Assembly: GCF_029867415.1 (NCBI RefSeq)
Contig: NW_026705220.1
Coordinates: 682,001-746,000, forward strand
Direction of reading: 5' to 3'
Length of the DNA stretch: 64,000 nt
Source of the DNA: Vicia villosa
Lineage: Eukaryota; Streptophyta; Magnoliopsida; Fabales; Fabaceae
Positions within the stretch are counted from its first letter, which is position 1, and every line of letters starts with the position of its first letter. The notes below the pieces were generated by a model that made no database searches, was not told where the DNA came from, and saw only the letters and a program-made list of their open reading frames with translations. The translations under genes were made by a program, and so were the position numbers. Shown here piece after piece: positions 33,540 through 48,888 of the stretch.

Positions 33540-35459
33540 ATGGTTGATGAAAGTGAAAAGTCTACACCTGCATCTACATCTGGCTCTGCTGAGCAATACA
33601 ACGGTAACAATGGTTATACTAGACCGCCGGTATTTGATGGTGAAAACTTTGAATACTGGAAAGATAAACTGGAAAGTTACTTTCTTGGTCTAGATGGTGA
33701 TCTATGGGATCTTCTGATGGATGGTTACAAACATCCAGTAAATGCCAGTGGCGTAAAGCTGACAAGGCAAGAAATGAATGATGATCAGAAGAAGCTTTTC
33801 AGGAATCATCATAAATGCAGAACTGTTTTGCTGAATGCTATCTCTCATGCTGAGTATGAGAAGATATCTAACAGGGAAACGGCCTATGACATATATGAGT
33901 CTTTGAAAATGACTCATGAAGGAAATGCTCAAGTCAAGGAAACTAAAACTCTAGCTTTAATCCAGAAGTATGAAGCCTTCAAGATGGAGGATGATGAAGA
34001 CATTGAAAAGATGTTTTCAAGATTTCAAACTCTTACTGCTGGATTGAGAGTTCTTGACAAGGGATACACCAAGGCTGATCACGTAAAGAAGATCATCAGA
34101 AGCTTACCCAGAAGATGGGGTCCTATGGTGACTGCATTCAAGATTGCAAAGAATCTGAATGAAGTTTCTCTGGAAGAGCTTATCAGTGCCTTGAGAAGTC
34201 ATGAAATAGAGCTGGACGCAAATGAGCCTCAAAAGAAAGGTAAGTCTATTGCATTAAAATCCAATATCAAGAAATGCACTAACGCTTTTCAGGCTAGAGA
34301 AGAAGATCCTGAAGAATCAGAATCTGAAGAAGAAGATGAACTGTCCTTGATCTCCAGAAGGCTAAATCAACTCTGGAAGACCAAGCAAAGGAAGTTCAGA
34401 GGATTCAGAAGTTCAAAGAAATTTGAACGTGGAGAATCTTCTGATGACAGAAGATTTGACAAGAAGAAGGTCATGTGCTATGAATGCAATGAGCCTGGAC
34501 ACTTCAAGAATGAATGTCCAAAACTTCAGAAGGAAAATCCCAAGAAGAAGTTTCATAAGAAGAAAGGTCTTATGGCAACCTGGGATGAGTCAGAAGATGA
34601 TTCAGACTCTGAAGATGAGCAGGCTAACTGTGCGCTGATGGCGACAGAAGATGACGAATCAGAATCTACATCAGAATCAGATTCTGAAGAGGTATTTTCT
34701 GAACTTACTAGAGATGAGTTAGTTTCCGGTCTAACTGAACTTCTGGAACTCAAGTCTCAGATCAGTCTCAAATACAAAAAGCTGAAAAAGCTATTTGAAT
34801 TTGAAACAAAGAAGCTTGAGTTGGAGAATTCTGAATTAAAAGAAAAACTTTTAAAATTATCCAATAATGTTGGATCTACTTCTGATTCAGAAAAATCCAC
34901 TCCTAGTCTAAACCATATTCTGAAAGAATATGATTTAAGTTTCAGGAAGTTCTTATCTAGAAGTATTGGCAGAAGTCAGCTAGCTTCTATGATATATGCT
35001 GTGTCTGGAAACAAAAGAGTTGGCATTGGTTTTGAGGGTGAAACCCCATACAAACTTGAACCTGTTGATGAAATGAAAATCACATACAAGCCATTGTATG
35101 ATCAGTTCAAGTATGGCCACTCCCATGATATTAGGCACACTTCACATGCTCAAAGTTTTCACATAACACACACCAAAAAGCATGTGACACAACCTAGGAA
35201 ATATCATGAAACTCACATTAAGAATTATCATGCTGTTCCTCCTATTGCTTACAATGTTAAACCCAAGTTCAATCAGAACTTGAGAAAATCTAACAAGAAA
35301 GGACCCAAGAAGATGTGGGTACCAAAGAAAAAGACTATTTCTTTTGCAGATTCTCTTGGCGACAAAGAAGATAAAAATCAACATGTCATGTCACCGGGAC
35401 TCAAGTTGGTCTCAACACTTGAAGGGAAGAAGGACTGTCTTCCAAGTTCTGGTACTTAA
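33540..35459 (+). CDS. SIRE gag protein (639 aa), intact
   Basis: This is the nucleocapsid/capsid precursor that packages retrotransposon RNA. The start ATG lies 86 bases after the LTR. Near the N-terminus is the copia gag domain (FDGENFEYWKDKLESYF, then KMTHEGNAQVKETKTLALIQ). A zinc knuckle CYECNEPGHFKNEC is at residues 313-326. An acidic Ser/Glu-rich stretch follows, with a coiled-coil-like segment around 415-450 and a basic C-terminal part. In SIRE-B the homologous C-terminus overlaps the protease in the +1 frame. Here the DSG protease codons have been altered, so only gag is encoded. No stops or frameshifts are present. Confidence 0.9.
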   Translation: MVDESEKSTPASTSGSAEQYNGNNGYTRPPVFDGENFEYWKDKLESYFLGLDGDLWDLLMDGYKHPVNASGVKLTRQEMNDDQKKLFRNHHKCRTVLLNAISHAEYEKISNRETAYDIYESLKMTHEGNAQVKETKTLALIQKYEAFKMEDDEDIEKMFSRFQTLTAGLRVLDKGYTKADHVKKIIRSLPRRWGPMVTAFKIAKNLNEVSLEELISALRSHEIELDANEPQKKGKSIALKSNIKKCTNAFQAREEDPEESESEEEDELSLISRRLNQLWKTKQRKFRGFRSSKKFERGESSDDRRFDKKKVMCYECNEPGHFKNECPKLQKENPKKKFHKKKGLMATWDESEDDSDSEDEQANCALMATEDDESESTSESDSEEVFSELTRDELVSGLTELLELKSQISLKYKKLKKLFEFETKKLELENSELKEKLLKLSNNVGSTSDSEKSTPSLNHILKEYDLSFRKFLSRSIGRSQLASMIYAVSGNKRVGIGFEGETPYKLEPVDEMKITYKPLYDQFKYGHSHDIRHTSHAQSFHITHTKKHVTQPRKYHETHIKNYHAVPPIAYNVKPKFNQNLRKSNKKGPKKMWVPKKKTISFADSLGDKEDKNQHVMSPGLKLVSTLEGKKDCLPSSGT

Positions 35460-35870
35460 ATCTGTTGAAGAAACTATGTTCGTAGAAGATCAGAAAAGAA
35501 AGTTTATTAGTCGTGGAACCATCTGTTTTGTTTGTTTCTAAAGCATTGATGTTTCGTTCTTGAGTATTCTGAATGCTCTAAATGCTACAGAATATACAAT
35601 ATTGAAACATTGATTGTGGACGAATCAATATATATCTGGTTCGATGATAAACTTGTTTCTGATGAAACAAAGCAGCTTAAGAATTTCTGCAGATACAGTT
35701 TTGTCTTATCAGAAGCTGCAGAACAAAGAAGTGAATCTCCAGAAGCTGTGTATATCAGAAGTAATGGATCAGAAGATCATTCAGATTTATATCAGCACAC
35801 TTCAGAAGGAGTGTTTCCAGAAGAGAAAGTTGATCAGATCAGAAGCAGTGATCTGAATCTGAAGGTGTAA
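35460..35870 (+). pseudogene. Remnant of SIRE pol (end of integrase only)
   Basis: Around 35555-35690 the sequence matches the SIRE-B integrase C-terminal region (EYSE...YYTETLIVEESINIRFDD type; here IVDESIYIWFDDKL). Two large deletions join gag to this piece and this piece to the env-like leader. No RT or RNase H sequence is left. Confidence 0.75.
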
Positions 35871-36178
35871 AGTCTATTCTGAAATTCACACCTGTCATCC
35901 ATTATCTAATGATGAACACGTGTCTGTACGGTTAGTACAAAGCGTGCTGTTGAAAAGACGCCGACCTAGGTAACTGTATTAAATCATTTCATTTACTGTG
36001 TTCTCTCTCCTAATGTCATTTCTCATTAAATGCATAATGATTTCTTTTTAATCTTTTAAATAACCCGCTTCATCTTCATTCCCTCTTTTTCTCTCTTTCT
36101 CTCTCTTTTGTGCATTCACTTCGTTGCATTTCTCTTCAAACCCTAGTTTTTTTTATTTGATCTCAAAGCATTATCATC

Positions 36179-38644
36179 ATGAACTTTTCTTCTTGTTCAT
36201 CAAATTCAAAAGGAAGGCTCACTTCTTCACAGATCCTTTTAAGCAAATATGAGCATGCTCCATTGAAAACATGCTTAATACCCACGAAAGAACTGGAAGT
36301 TCTATGTGAATCTGCTGTGGACATCAACAACCTTAAAGCCAATGGCTTTCAGTGTGATGCAAGAATCTTTGAGCAAGGATGGTCTAAATATCTTGATATA
36401 TTGGTTGGTCCAATTTATCCTGAACTTGTGAAGGATTTTTGGGTACATGCAACGGTTACTCCAACTGCCATCATTTCATTCGTGCTAGGGCATGAAGTGG
36501 TTATCACTGAGAAGCTCATCAGGAAGCTGTACAATCTTGATGATAAAGAGGGTTGGTCTGGTCTTCAACCCAATACAGTTGACTGGACTCCAGTTGAAAA
36601 ACAAATCTCTACGGTTTTCGGAATTGATTCTCATAACACGGGCACCTTAAGGCCTTTTTATAAAGTATGGGCTGAGATTATTCTGGGTTCTCTTCACCAT
36701 AGAAAAAGGATGCTCTCCTCCTCCTACATCAGTCCGACTCACAAGTACACTCTTTTCTGCATTGGCAAAAAGATAGAGATCAACATCTCTCATATTCTGT
36801 TTGAGAATCTGAAAACTTCTATCTTTGAGTCAAGAGAAGATGAAAGGGCGAAGTACCCTCATATTCCAAGAACAACCATTCCATTCGGAAGGATGATTTC
36901 AGACATTCTGATTGAAAGCAAAGTGGTGGACTCCATCAGAAATCTCAATGCATCCCATTTTCTTGGAGTAATTCAAGGTCCCATCTTCAATGGTGTTGAT
37001 TTGTTCAGACTGGAACTCATTAAGAATGTACCTTTTGTGTGCACAAGCTTTCCTGACATTCTGTCAAGAAGAATTGCGGTTGAAGGATTCATCTCCTTGT
37101 TTTATAAAGAACTTGATCATGTTGTCAAGCTTTACTTGGAAGATTGTGTTAGGAAGCAATCAGACGTTGATCCTGCTTGGATCCGTGGCAGAGTACTCCC
37201 GTCCAAAGATGATATTCTGAAGAAGGATAAGAAGGAACGACAGGCAAGACTAAAAAGAAAGGCACAAGAAGATGAGGCTGAGAGAGCCAAGAAGTTGAGG
37301 GTCACCTATGATCCTGACAAGGTAGGCTCTTCTGAACGAAGGAATAAAAGGATCAGAGACTCCTTTCACAAAACCAGATCTTCACATGCTTCTTCTGAAC
37401 ACTCCTCCAGGCAGGTTTTTACTCCACCTCCTTCTGTCCCTAAACCTTCTCCCCAATCACTTTCTTCTGAACCAAAAGTAAACTTCACCTTACCAAATCC
37501 TTCTCCATCATCCTTCTCCTCTCCCATTCTAAACCCCACACCTTTAAGTATTCTTCCCCCAACTCCTTCTGATAAATCTTTCTCACCAATTCCCTTTACA
37601 AACACTCCATCCTCGTCTCAATCTATCATTTCTGATATTCCATCCTCATCAATCATTCTCTCAGATATCCCTTCTTCCTCATCCACCGCACCTCCACCTT
37701 CTATATCCCATCCCTTACCTACCAGAAAATCCAAACCTTACTGTCTTCTCTACCCTGACTACAAATTCACCTTCAATCCGCCTGAACCTGAACCCTATAC
37801 CTACCTGGAACTTTTCAGACATGAGGTGATTAGCAGTCTAGACCTTCTGAAGGATGCATTTCTAAATGGTCTGGATGATGTTTCTACAAGAAATCTCTGG
37901 AGAAGATTTCGCAAGGATTTTCAAGTAGAAGCAGTGGGAGTACAGAAAAGACTAGTGGCTGCTGCCCCTGGTTACCCTGGTTACCTTCTGGAGGAAGATA
38001 ATGGTATATACTACCATCCTCTCAGAAATTGTGTTGCTACTGAGGAGAAGCCCTTTGTGGATGAATTGGAAGTAGCAAGACTGGCTGCTGAAATGGAAGC
38101 AAATCCATGCAGGGATATCGTTATCTTTATTCCTGATTATCCTGTTCTGCTCGGAGATTTCAAGACCCTATTTGACTTTCTGAGGGAAAACCCATCTAAG
38201 AAAGACCCAAGCTTGGTCATTCCAGAAGTTGTTGACCCACCAGAAGTTGAAGGTCCTTCTGCTCCCAGGAATCTAGCTGCCATTCTTCAAGCACTTGAAA
38301 ATGGAGACTCGGAAATTCCTGCTGCAGAATATGGAGATGCTTCTATGCAAGAAGCAGATGCTGAAGATCATGTTGCTAAATCAGATCCTGTTGAGGAAAT
38401 CCCTGCAAATGATCTATCCATGGAAGCTATAGATCAAGTTGCTATTCCTGTGGTTGAAAGCGTTGAAGCTTCTTCTGATGAATCTTCTCGTCTTGCAAGG
38501 ACTCTAGAAGAAATTCAGAAGAGACAGGATGAGCAAAGCTCACTCAATGATGAGTATAGAGCTTTCATGGTGAGGCAAGAAGGACACAACAATGCGGTTC
38601 AAGAGATGCTGGCCAAGATCTTGTCAAGGCTAGGGCCATCTTAG
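36179..38644 (+). CDS. SIRE env-like protein (821 aa), intact
   Basis: This ORF occupies the position of the env-like gene of SIRE elements, 3' of pol. Residues about 20-350 form a globular domain (PTKELEVLCE, EQGWSKYLDI, LVKDFWVHATV) related to the truncated ORF at 21181. It resembles a putative plant transposon protein domain. Then follow a highly basic segment (KKDKKERQARLKRKAQ), a 130-residue Ser/Pro-rich linker, a second conserved domain (CLLYPDYKFTFNPPEPEPYT onward) and an acidic tail ending in a probable coiled coil (RTLEEIQKRQDEQSSLNDEY). I see no signal peptide or clear membrane segment, so envelope function is doubtful. In soybean SIRE1 the env-like ORF is made by stop-codon suppression from pol. 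Here pol is gone, so expression needs another route. Confidence 0.8.
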   Translation: MNFSSCSSNSKGRLTSSQILLSKYEHAPLKTCLIPTKELEVLCESAVDINNLKANGFQCDARIFEQGWSKYLDILVGPIYPELVKDFWVHATVTPTAIISFVLGHEVVITEKLIRKLYNLDDKEGWSGLQPNTVDWTPVEKQISTVFGIDSHNTGTLRPFYKVWAEIILGSLHHRKRMLSSSYISPTHKYTLFCIGKKIEINISHILFENLKTSIFESREDERAKYPHIPRTTIPFGRMISDILIESKVVDSIRNLNASHFLGVIQGPIFNGVDLFRLELIKNVPFVCTSFPDILSRRIAVEGFISLFYKELDHVVKLYLEDCVRKQSDVDPAWIRGRVLPSKDDILKKDKKERQARLKRKAQEDEAERAKKLRVTYDPDKVGSSERRNKRIRDSFHKTRSSHASSEHSSRQVFTPPPSVPKPSPQSLSSEPKVNFTLPNPSPSSFSSPILNPTPLSILPPTPSDKSFSPIPFTNTPSSSQSIISDIPSSSIILSDIPSSSSTAPPPSISHPLPTRKSKPYCLLYPDYKFTFNPPEPEPYTYLELFRHEVISSLDLLKDAFLNGLDDVSTRNLWRRFRKDFQVEAVGVQKRLVAAAPGYPGYLLEEDNGIYYHPLRNCVATEEKPFVDELEVARLAAEMEANPCRDIVIFIPDYPVLLGDFKTLFDFLRENPSKKDPSLVIPEVVDPPEVEGPSAPRNLAAILQALENGDSEIPAAEYGDASMQEADAEDHVAKSDPVEEIPANDLSMEAIDQVAIPVVESVEASSDESSRLARTLEEIQKRQDEQSSLNDEYRAFMVRQEGHNNAVQEMLAKILSRLGPS

Positions 38645-39903
38645 ATTGAGTCTGTGTTGTTTCTTTCTTTTCGTTGCATCTGTCTTTGTGCATCTGATCT
38701 TACTTATCTTCATGTACTTTTGTACCTGCTGTTTGAACTTCAATGAAATCATCTTCTTCCTCCATGTGTTTTGTTTTGTTTGTCTCTGAATCTTTTTTGC
38801 TTTTTGATGATATGACAAAAAGGGGGAGAAATATGTGATAAATGATTTGATTTAATCAGTTGCTCTTACTAACAAGAACTGCAAGTTCTATATGGTTTAA
38901 GTGTTCTGCAGGTATAAAGAAGTGAAGAAAATCTTCAAAGCAAACACCAGAAGCAAAACCATAAGAAGTGTTATTCTGTAAAAAGAATAAACTCATGGAA
39001 ACTGAAGCAAGCTGAGTGCTATCAAGCTTCAGAAATCAGAAGCAAGAAAGAAGAATGAATCAGAAGCACTGACAATAGAATTTAATCCATATCTGTCTAT
39101 TTGTTCTGACAAAATTCTATTTGCTCTGATACATTACTTTAGCCTATATGGCTCTGATACATATCATGTGTTCTAATATACATTTTATGTTCTGACTCGT
39201 TCATGCTGACTTTTGTCGTTTAGTTTTTGTTCTGTAACATTTCAGGATGTAGAGATGCTCTGATGATGCTCTGGTACATTCAACAATGTTCTGATACAAA
39301 TCTAGCATGAAGTGATGTTGGTAGAAATTCAAAGCTCTGAAGCTATCCGAGGGAAGCAGAAATCAGAAGCTGTGAATGTTCTAAAGATCCAGAAAACTCA
39401 AGTTCTGAAGCTGTCCTAAATGGAAGCAGAAATCAGAAGCTGTGAATGTTCAGAAGATCAAAGAAATTCAAGTTCTGAAGCTGTCCTAGATGGAAGCAGA
39501 AATCAGAAGCTGTGAATGTTCAGAAGATCAAAGAAATTCAAGTTCTGAAGCTGTCCTAGATGGAAGCAGGAATCAGAAGCTGTGAGTGTTCTAGGGATCT
39601 AAAGAAATTCTAGTTCTGAAGCTGTCCAATGGAAGCAGAAGTCAGAAGCTATGAATTCTCTAAAGACAGAAGCTTATGTGATCGTCTCTACCGAAATAAT
39701 CAGGGAAGTCTTTCATTAAAGTTCTTCGAGTATTTATTTCAGGGGGAGATTATTTATCTCAGGGGGAGATTGTTAATCTCAGGGGGAGACATATTCATAT
39801 GCTTATGCTATAGCTGTGTAATTTGTCTTTTGCCGTCTGCTCTTTCTGATCGCAAATTCATATCATTTATATATGTTTTTGTCATCATCAAAAAGGGGGA
39901 GAT
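38645..39903 (+). other. SIRE-A 3' region with tandem repeats and polypurine motifs
   Basis: It is non-coding. AAAAAGGGGGAGAAAT is at 38817. About five 70-bp repeats (39333-39660, core TCAGAAGCTGTGAATGTTC) are followed by three TCAGGGGGAGA copies (39739-39790). The terminal tract AAAAAGGGGGAGAT ends at 39903. Confidence 0.8.
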
Positions 39904-41117
39904 TGTTAGAACAAGATTTGTTCTGATCAATTATCTTAGTTTTGATGATAACAATAATATGAATTTTGCTTAAGATTATATGGTACTCTAATCCAATGCA
40001 ATTTCCTTTTCAGGAAATATATAAAGAGTATGCATAATTCAGCGCTCAGAAGCTTTGTCTCAAATGGTTCAGCATGCAACATCAGAACATGGTCTGGCAA
40101 GACATCAGAAGATGGTCAAAGCAGAATCAGAACATGGGTCTATGGAAGCATCAGAAGAACAAGAGAACAGAAGCACTGAAGTTCTGATGGTATCACGCTC
40201 AGAAGCACTTCAAGGTCAGAAGATCAGAAGATGCTTTGCACCAAGCTGTTTGACTCTGATGATATTCAAACGTTGTATTCACAAACATCAGATCAGAAGG
40301 AAGTACAAGTGGCAAGCTACGCTGACTGACAAAAGGAACGTTAAAAGCTACTAAAGGCTACGTCAGTAGACACAGCGTGAACAAGGCTCGAGGTAGTTGA
40401 CAAAAGCGTATAACATTAAATGCGATGCTGTACGGAACACGCAAAGCATTAAATGCACTCAACGGTCATCTTCTCCAAACGCCTATAAATATGAAGTTCT
40501 GATGAGAAGCAAGGTTAACCAATTCTACACCTATTCTGTGAATATCAACTTGCTGAAACGCTGTTCAAATCAAAGCTCAGAATCTTCATCTTCATCAAAG
40601 CTCACTACATTGCTGTTGTAATATATTAGTGAGATTAAGCTTAAACGATTAAGAGAAATATCACAGTTTGTGATTATAGCTTTTAAGAAGCAATTGTAAT
40701 ACTCTTAGAATTGATTACATTAAGTTGTAAGGAACTAGAGTGATCGTGTGGATCAGAATACTCTAGGAAGTCTTAGAGGTTATCTAAGCAGGTTGTAACT
40801 AGAGTGATCGTGTGGATCAGTATACTCTAGAAAAGTCTTAGAGGGTATCTAAGCAGTTGTTCCTGGAGTGATCAGTGTGTGATCAGAAGACTCTGGAAGA
40901 CTTAGTTGCTGACTAAGTGGAGAACCATTGTAATCCGTGCGATTAGTGGATTAAATCCTCAGTTGAGGTAAATCATCTCTGCGGGGGTGGACTGGAGTAG
41001 TTTAGTTAACAACGAACCAGGATAAAAATAACTGTGCAATTTATTTTTATCTGTCAAGTTTTAAAGCTACACTTATTCAAACCCCCCCCCCCTTTCTAAG
41101 TGTTTTTCTATCCTTCA
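39904..41117 (+). repeat. 3' LTR of SIRE-A (1214 bp)
   Basis: It is identical to the 5' LTR except for two substitutions (near 40117 and 40426) and an 11-base instead of 7-base C-run near the end. TATAAATA is at 40484-40491. Confidence 0.93.
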
Positions 41118-41143
41118 TTGTGTACGCATTTATTTTAGACTAA

Positions 41144-41549
41144 GGCTCTGTTTGGTAAAACTAGCTGATAGCTGGTAGCTTTTAGCTGGTAGCTGGTAGC
41201 TTTTAGCTGGTAGCTGGTAGCTGGTAGTTGATAGTTGATAAGCTAATGTGAGTGTTTGGTAAATTAGCTGTTTCATTAGCTGATAGATACAAAATGACAT
41301 TAATGGCATTTTAATTAATGAGGGTAATAATATATTTTAGTTAAAATAATAAGGGTATTAATGGAAGAAAAACTCACAAGCTAAAAGCTACAAGCTCAAA
41401 AGCTACTTCAAATAGCTTTTGAAAAAAAAACTAAAAGCTAGTAAAAAAGCTACAAGCTAAAAGCTAAAATAGAGTTACCAAACAGAACTTTTTTATTAAT
41501 ATGAGCTGAAAAGCTAAAAGCTCTTTTTTTGGTCTTACCAAACAGACTC
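41144..41549. mobile_element. Tourist-like MITE (PIF/Harbinger type), 406 bp
   Basis: The termini GGCTCTGTTTGGTAA and TTACCAAACAGACTC are inverted repeats with a few mismatches. TAA flanks both sides (41141-41143, 41550-41552). The interior is made of AGCTGGTAGCTTTT-type tandem repeats at the left and complementary AAAAGCTA repeats at the right. It has no coding capacity. Confidence 0.75.
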
Positions 41550-41646
41550 TAAATGTTTAAGATTATAACATGATTTTCCAAATTGTTTAAAGAGAAAAGG
41601 GAAAATGTATCGGCAGTGTAAATCAATTACCATAATGTATCCCTCC

Positions 41647-45812
<4,166 letters not shown>

Positions 45813-48800
45813 GCTGCCCCTGTTCAATTATCTTAAACCTGAAGATGTAGAGTGGTCTGCGCGCCAGTCGGTATCTGAAGGTGGAAGATGATTGAACATA
45901 AGAATACCAAGAAATTTGCCCTATTTGAAGTAGGGACTTTTGTCGGAGATGAGCTTGTGGATGCCATCTGGTAGTTGAATTTTGAGAAGATGTTGTTTGC
46001 GCGTTGATCGTGTCATTACCGTTCGTAGTAAATGAATTAGATCCTTGGGAATTGATCGTGTCAGCATCGTTCGTGATACTTGAATTAGATCTTGGAAAGA
46101 TGATCGTGTCTACACCATTTGTGATGATAGAATTAGATCTGAAGAGATAATCGTGTCTTCATCGTTCGTGATGATAGAATTAGATTCTCTTGTCGTGTCA
46201 GCACCGTTCGTAGTGACTGAATTAGACTGGGAAGGCCAGTGATCGTGTCCACACCGTTCGTGATGATAGAATTAGACCTCTGATCGCTTGATCGTGTCAG
46301 TACCGTTCGTGGTAACCGAATTAGATCTTCGAGCATTGACCGTGTCAGTACCGTTCGTAGTAGCTGAATTAGATCTTGAAAATGATCGTGTCATTACCGT
46401 TCGTGGTAGATGAATTAGACCTTGGAGCATTGACCGTGTCAGTACCGTTCGTGGTAGCTGAATTAGATCTTGAAAATGATCGTGTCATTACCGTTCGTGG
46501 TAGATGAATTAGACCTTGGAGCATTGACCGTGTCAGTACCGTTCGTGGTAGCTGAATTAGACTTTGGAAAGTTGGAGATTTCGTTCATTTGTCTGTATCT
46601 GTATCCTGCAATAGGTATAGTTAGCCTTTATGCAATGTCATGATGCATGTATTATGTAATGAATCCCTCAAAATAAATGGGGAATTTTGTATGTTACGGA
46701 TAAGTTCATTATGAAGCAATGTATGCAATGTATGAATATGTTTATGACATATGATATGTGAACATGATTTATGTTGTCTTGATTGAGAAAATAAATCTCT
46801 ATGTCTTTGTGATTTTGATGTCTGGTCTTATTTGAAGATGCTCAGCTGGGAATTTATGATTCTTGCTTGGGGATGATCAGTAACTTGATGTTCCCTGATT
46901 TAGGGATATTAATAAACCATGTTGGAGAAGAGCAAAGTGTTGGAGATGTAAACTCTGTTGGGGATTTATATCTTTATTGGACGAGAGTATTTGAATATGT
47001 CTTCTTAATGATTACTCTGTGGGGATATGATCTTGCGAAATCAGCTTTGTGGGAAGACGCAGATGTCTTGAATGTTGCCCCCAGTATTATAGTAACTACC
47101 AATCCTGGATTTGTTTAGGACACGTCACTGAGTACTGGTCCAGATATTGAACTGGACTTGCATAGATTTGCCCCAGTTAGCAGGAACTTTAGAAAGATTC
47201 GCCTTGCGAGGACTTGGTGAGATGTACACTATGGGCGATATGCCCCTAGTAATCATAGGCTCAAAGACAAGGCCCCACATTGATTGGAAATAGATTCAGA
47301 TTTACTTGGATGCATGCCCCTGATTACTTTTGACGACTTTGATTCATTTTTATTTTTTTGGCATCCATGAGAGATTCTCGGAATCTTGACTTGATTGCCC
47401 CAATTTGATCAGGAAAATAGTTTGAAACCCACTCGAGGTGTATGCCTTTGATTGTTTGGCTTTTGAGAGATTCTTGGAATCTTGACTGGATTGCCCCAGA
47501 TTGATTGGGCAGAGCGTGTCGTGCCCCTTGTATATGTAGGAGACATTGCTTTTCGGAGTAATCTTGTCTGTCGGGATAGCTTTCAGTCATTAGTTGCACC
47601 CTGTGCAAGTTCTTTCTGATGCTAACATTTGAAATTATGTAGCAGAATACGTTTAATAATGAATTCATGAGATGCAATGCATACGTTTGTCTTGAGTTTT
47701 AAGAAACATTAAAACAAGAGATGTAAAAGCGTGATATTTGTAAAACATGCTATTTTTTGCAGAAGCGAAATATCCACTCAGCATCTTAGTAAACCTTAAG
47801 GAGTCGGGATACCTTTTTGGTGACAGTATGCTTTCGAACTAACCATGCTTCAGTTAGGACTTTCAAGGGTTGTAACGTGGCTTGGTTCACGGTTTAAGAA
47901 ACAAAGGATAATGGCTCAAAATTTGATTGTACCCATCCCCTTCTTCGTGATGTTCTTCATTCCTAAGCTCAGTTGGTTCGACTTATGCATTCAGGTTCCA
48001 AGAGACTTTTGGATTTGCGCTTTTGATAACGATGATGGTTCGTAAGCTAAGAGAGCCTTTGAGATGGCAGTCACTTCTTCCTTTTGGTAGTCACAACATT
48101 ATGTTGTTCAGGAATTTATTGACTTCTCTGTTTTTATTTTTTTTATTATTTTTTTTTTATATATCCCTAACTTTTGCCTGAACTGTCCTTTTTTGCGCTT
48201 ACAGTCAGCGGGATGCCTTGATTTTTGCCTAAGTCATCTTTTGATTTTTTTGACTTAGCAGGCTTTTCTTTGTATATATGTTTTTCCATTTTTTTTTGAA
48301 AGATATTGACTGCGTTGCTTAATGGTTGATGAACCATCATTGTCTTTTGATTGACATCTCCAACATTTCTTTGATGTGTATGGTTGAACCTTTGTTGAAA
48401 GGTGTACTGAATGATTCTCTTAAAATAGAATGCACAGCCAAATTAACTGAGAACTACCCTGCCCCAGGTCATGATCAAGGGTTTTAATTAGTACAAGAAA
48501 GAAAACTTCTACTTCTTAGGCTCAAAGGGGTTAACGGGTGATTAACATCCTTATATCTCCACTGTTTAGGAATTGAAACAACGCCTGTACATCGTCAGCA
48601 TAGTCTGTTCAAAGCATACTGTATGAGGTTGTGGTATCGTTTTCGTCATCCTCCCTCAAAAGGTATACAACTTTAGCAGGAGTTGAGTATCACAAAAACA
48701 TATGCAGAATAAAGACATAATTTAAAATGAGTGATAACGAAATAATTTATTCAAGACAAATATATGCAATGCACTGATGATGATTATTAAAACAAATAAT

Positions 48801-48888
48801 GTCTATCATAATTTGAATGTTTAAACAAACAGAATAGAAATTGCAAATGAAAGTAAATCTAATGATCTAAAGTTCATCCACTATGACA
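45813..48888 (-). other. 3' untranslated region of Ogre-2
   Basis: It starts (plus coordinates) with the polypurine tract and the stem-loop also seen in Ogre-1, then a tandem array. It continues with blocks similar to 3271-5600. There is no credible ORF. In Tat/Ogre elements this position is known to be a hypervariable region that generates tandem repeats. Confidence 0.75.
45999..46565. repeat. Tandem array of about 50-bp units in Ogre-2
   Basis: About eleven units of the type GATCGTGTCATTACCGTTCG followed by GTGGTAGATGAATTAGA. The last units form a clear higher-order pair of about 106 bp. It lies 190 bp from the LTR, the same place as array A in Ogre-1, but the sequences are unrelated. Confidence 0.85.

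Larger units (their letters stand above)
32244..41117 (+). mobile_element. Young SIRE derivative with gag and env-like ORFs but no pol (SIRE-A, 8.9 kb)
   Basis: The LTRs of 1210 and 1214 bp differ by two substitutions and the length of a C-run. TTGTG is duplicated at 32239-32243 and 41118-41122. Primer site and polypurine tract are intact. Between an intact gag and an intact env-like ORF only ~700 bp remain, and protease, most of integrase, RT and RNase H are missing. Recent movement must have used another element's enzymes. A solo LTR of the family is at 60386. Confidence 0.93.

Noticed and set aside
41144..41549. hAT or CACTA element
   Set aside because: The flank is TAA on both sides and the ends read GGCTCTGTTTGG, which fits PIF/Harbinger Tourist MITEs better.
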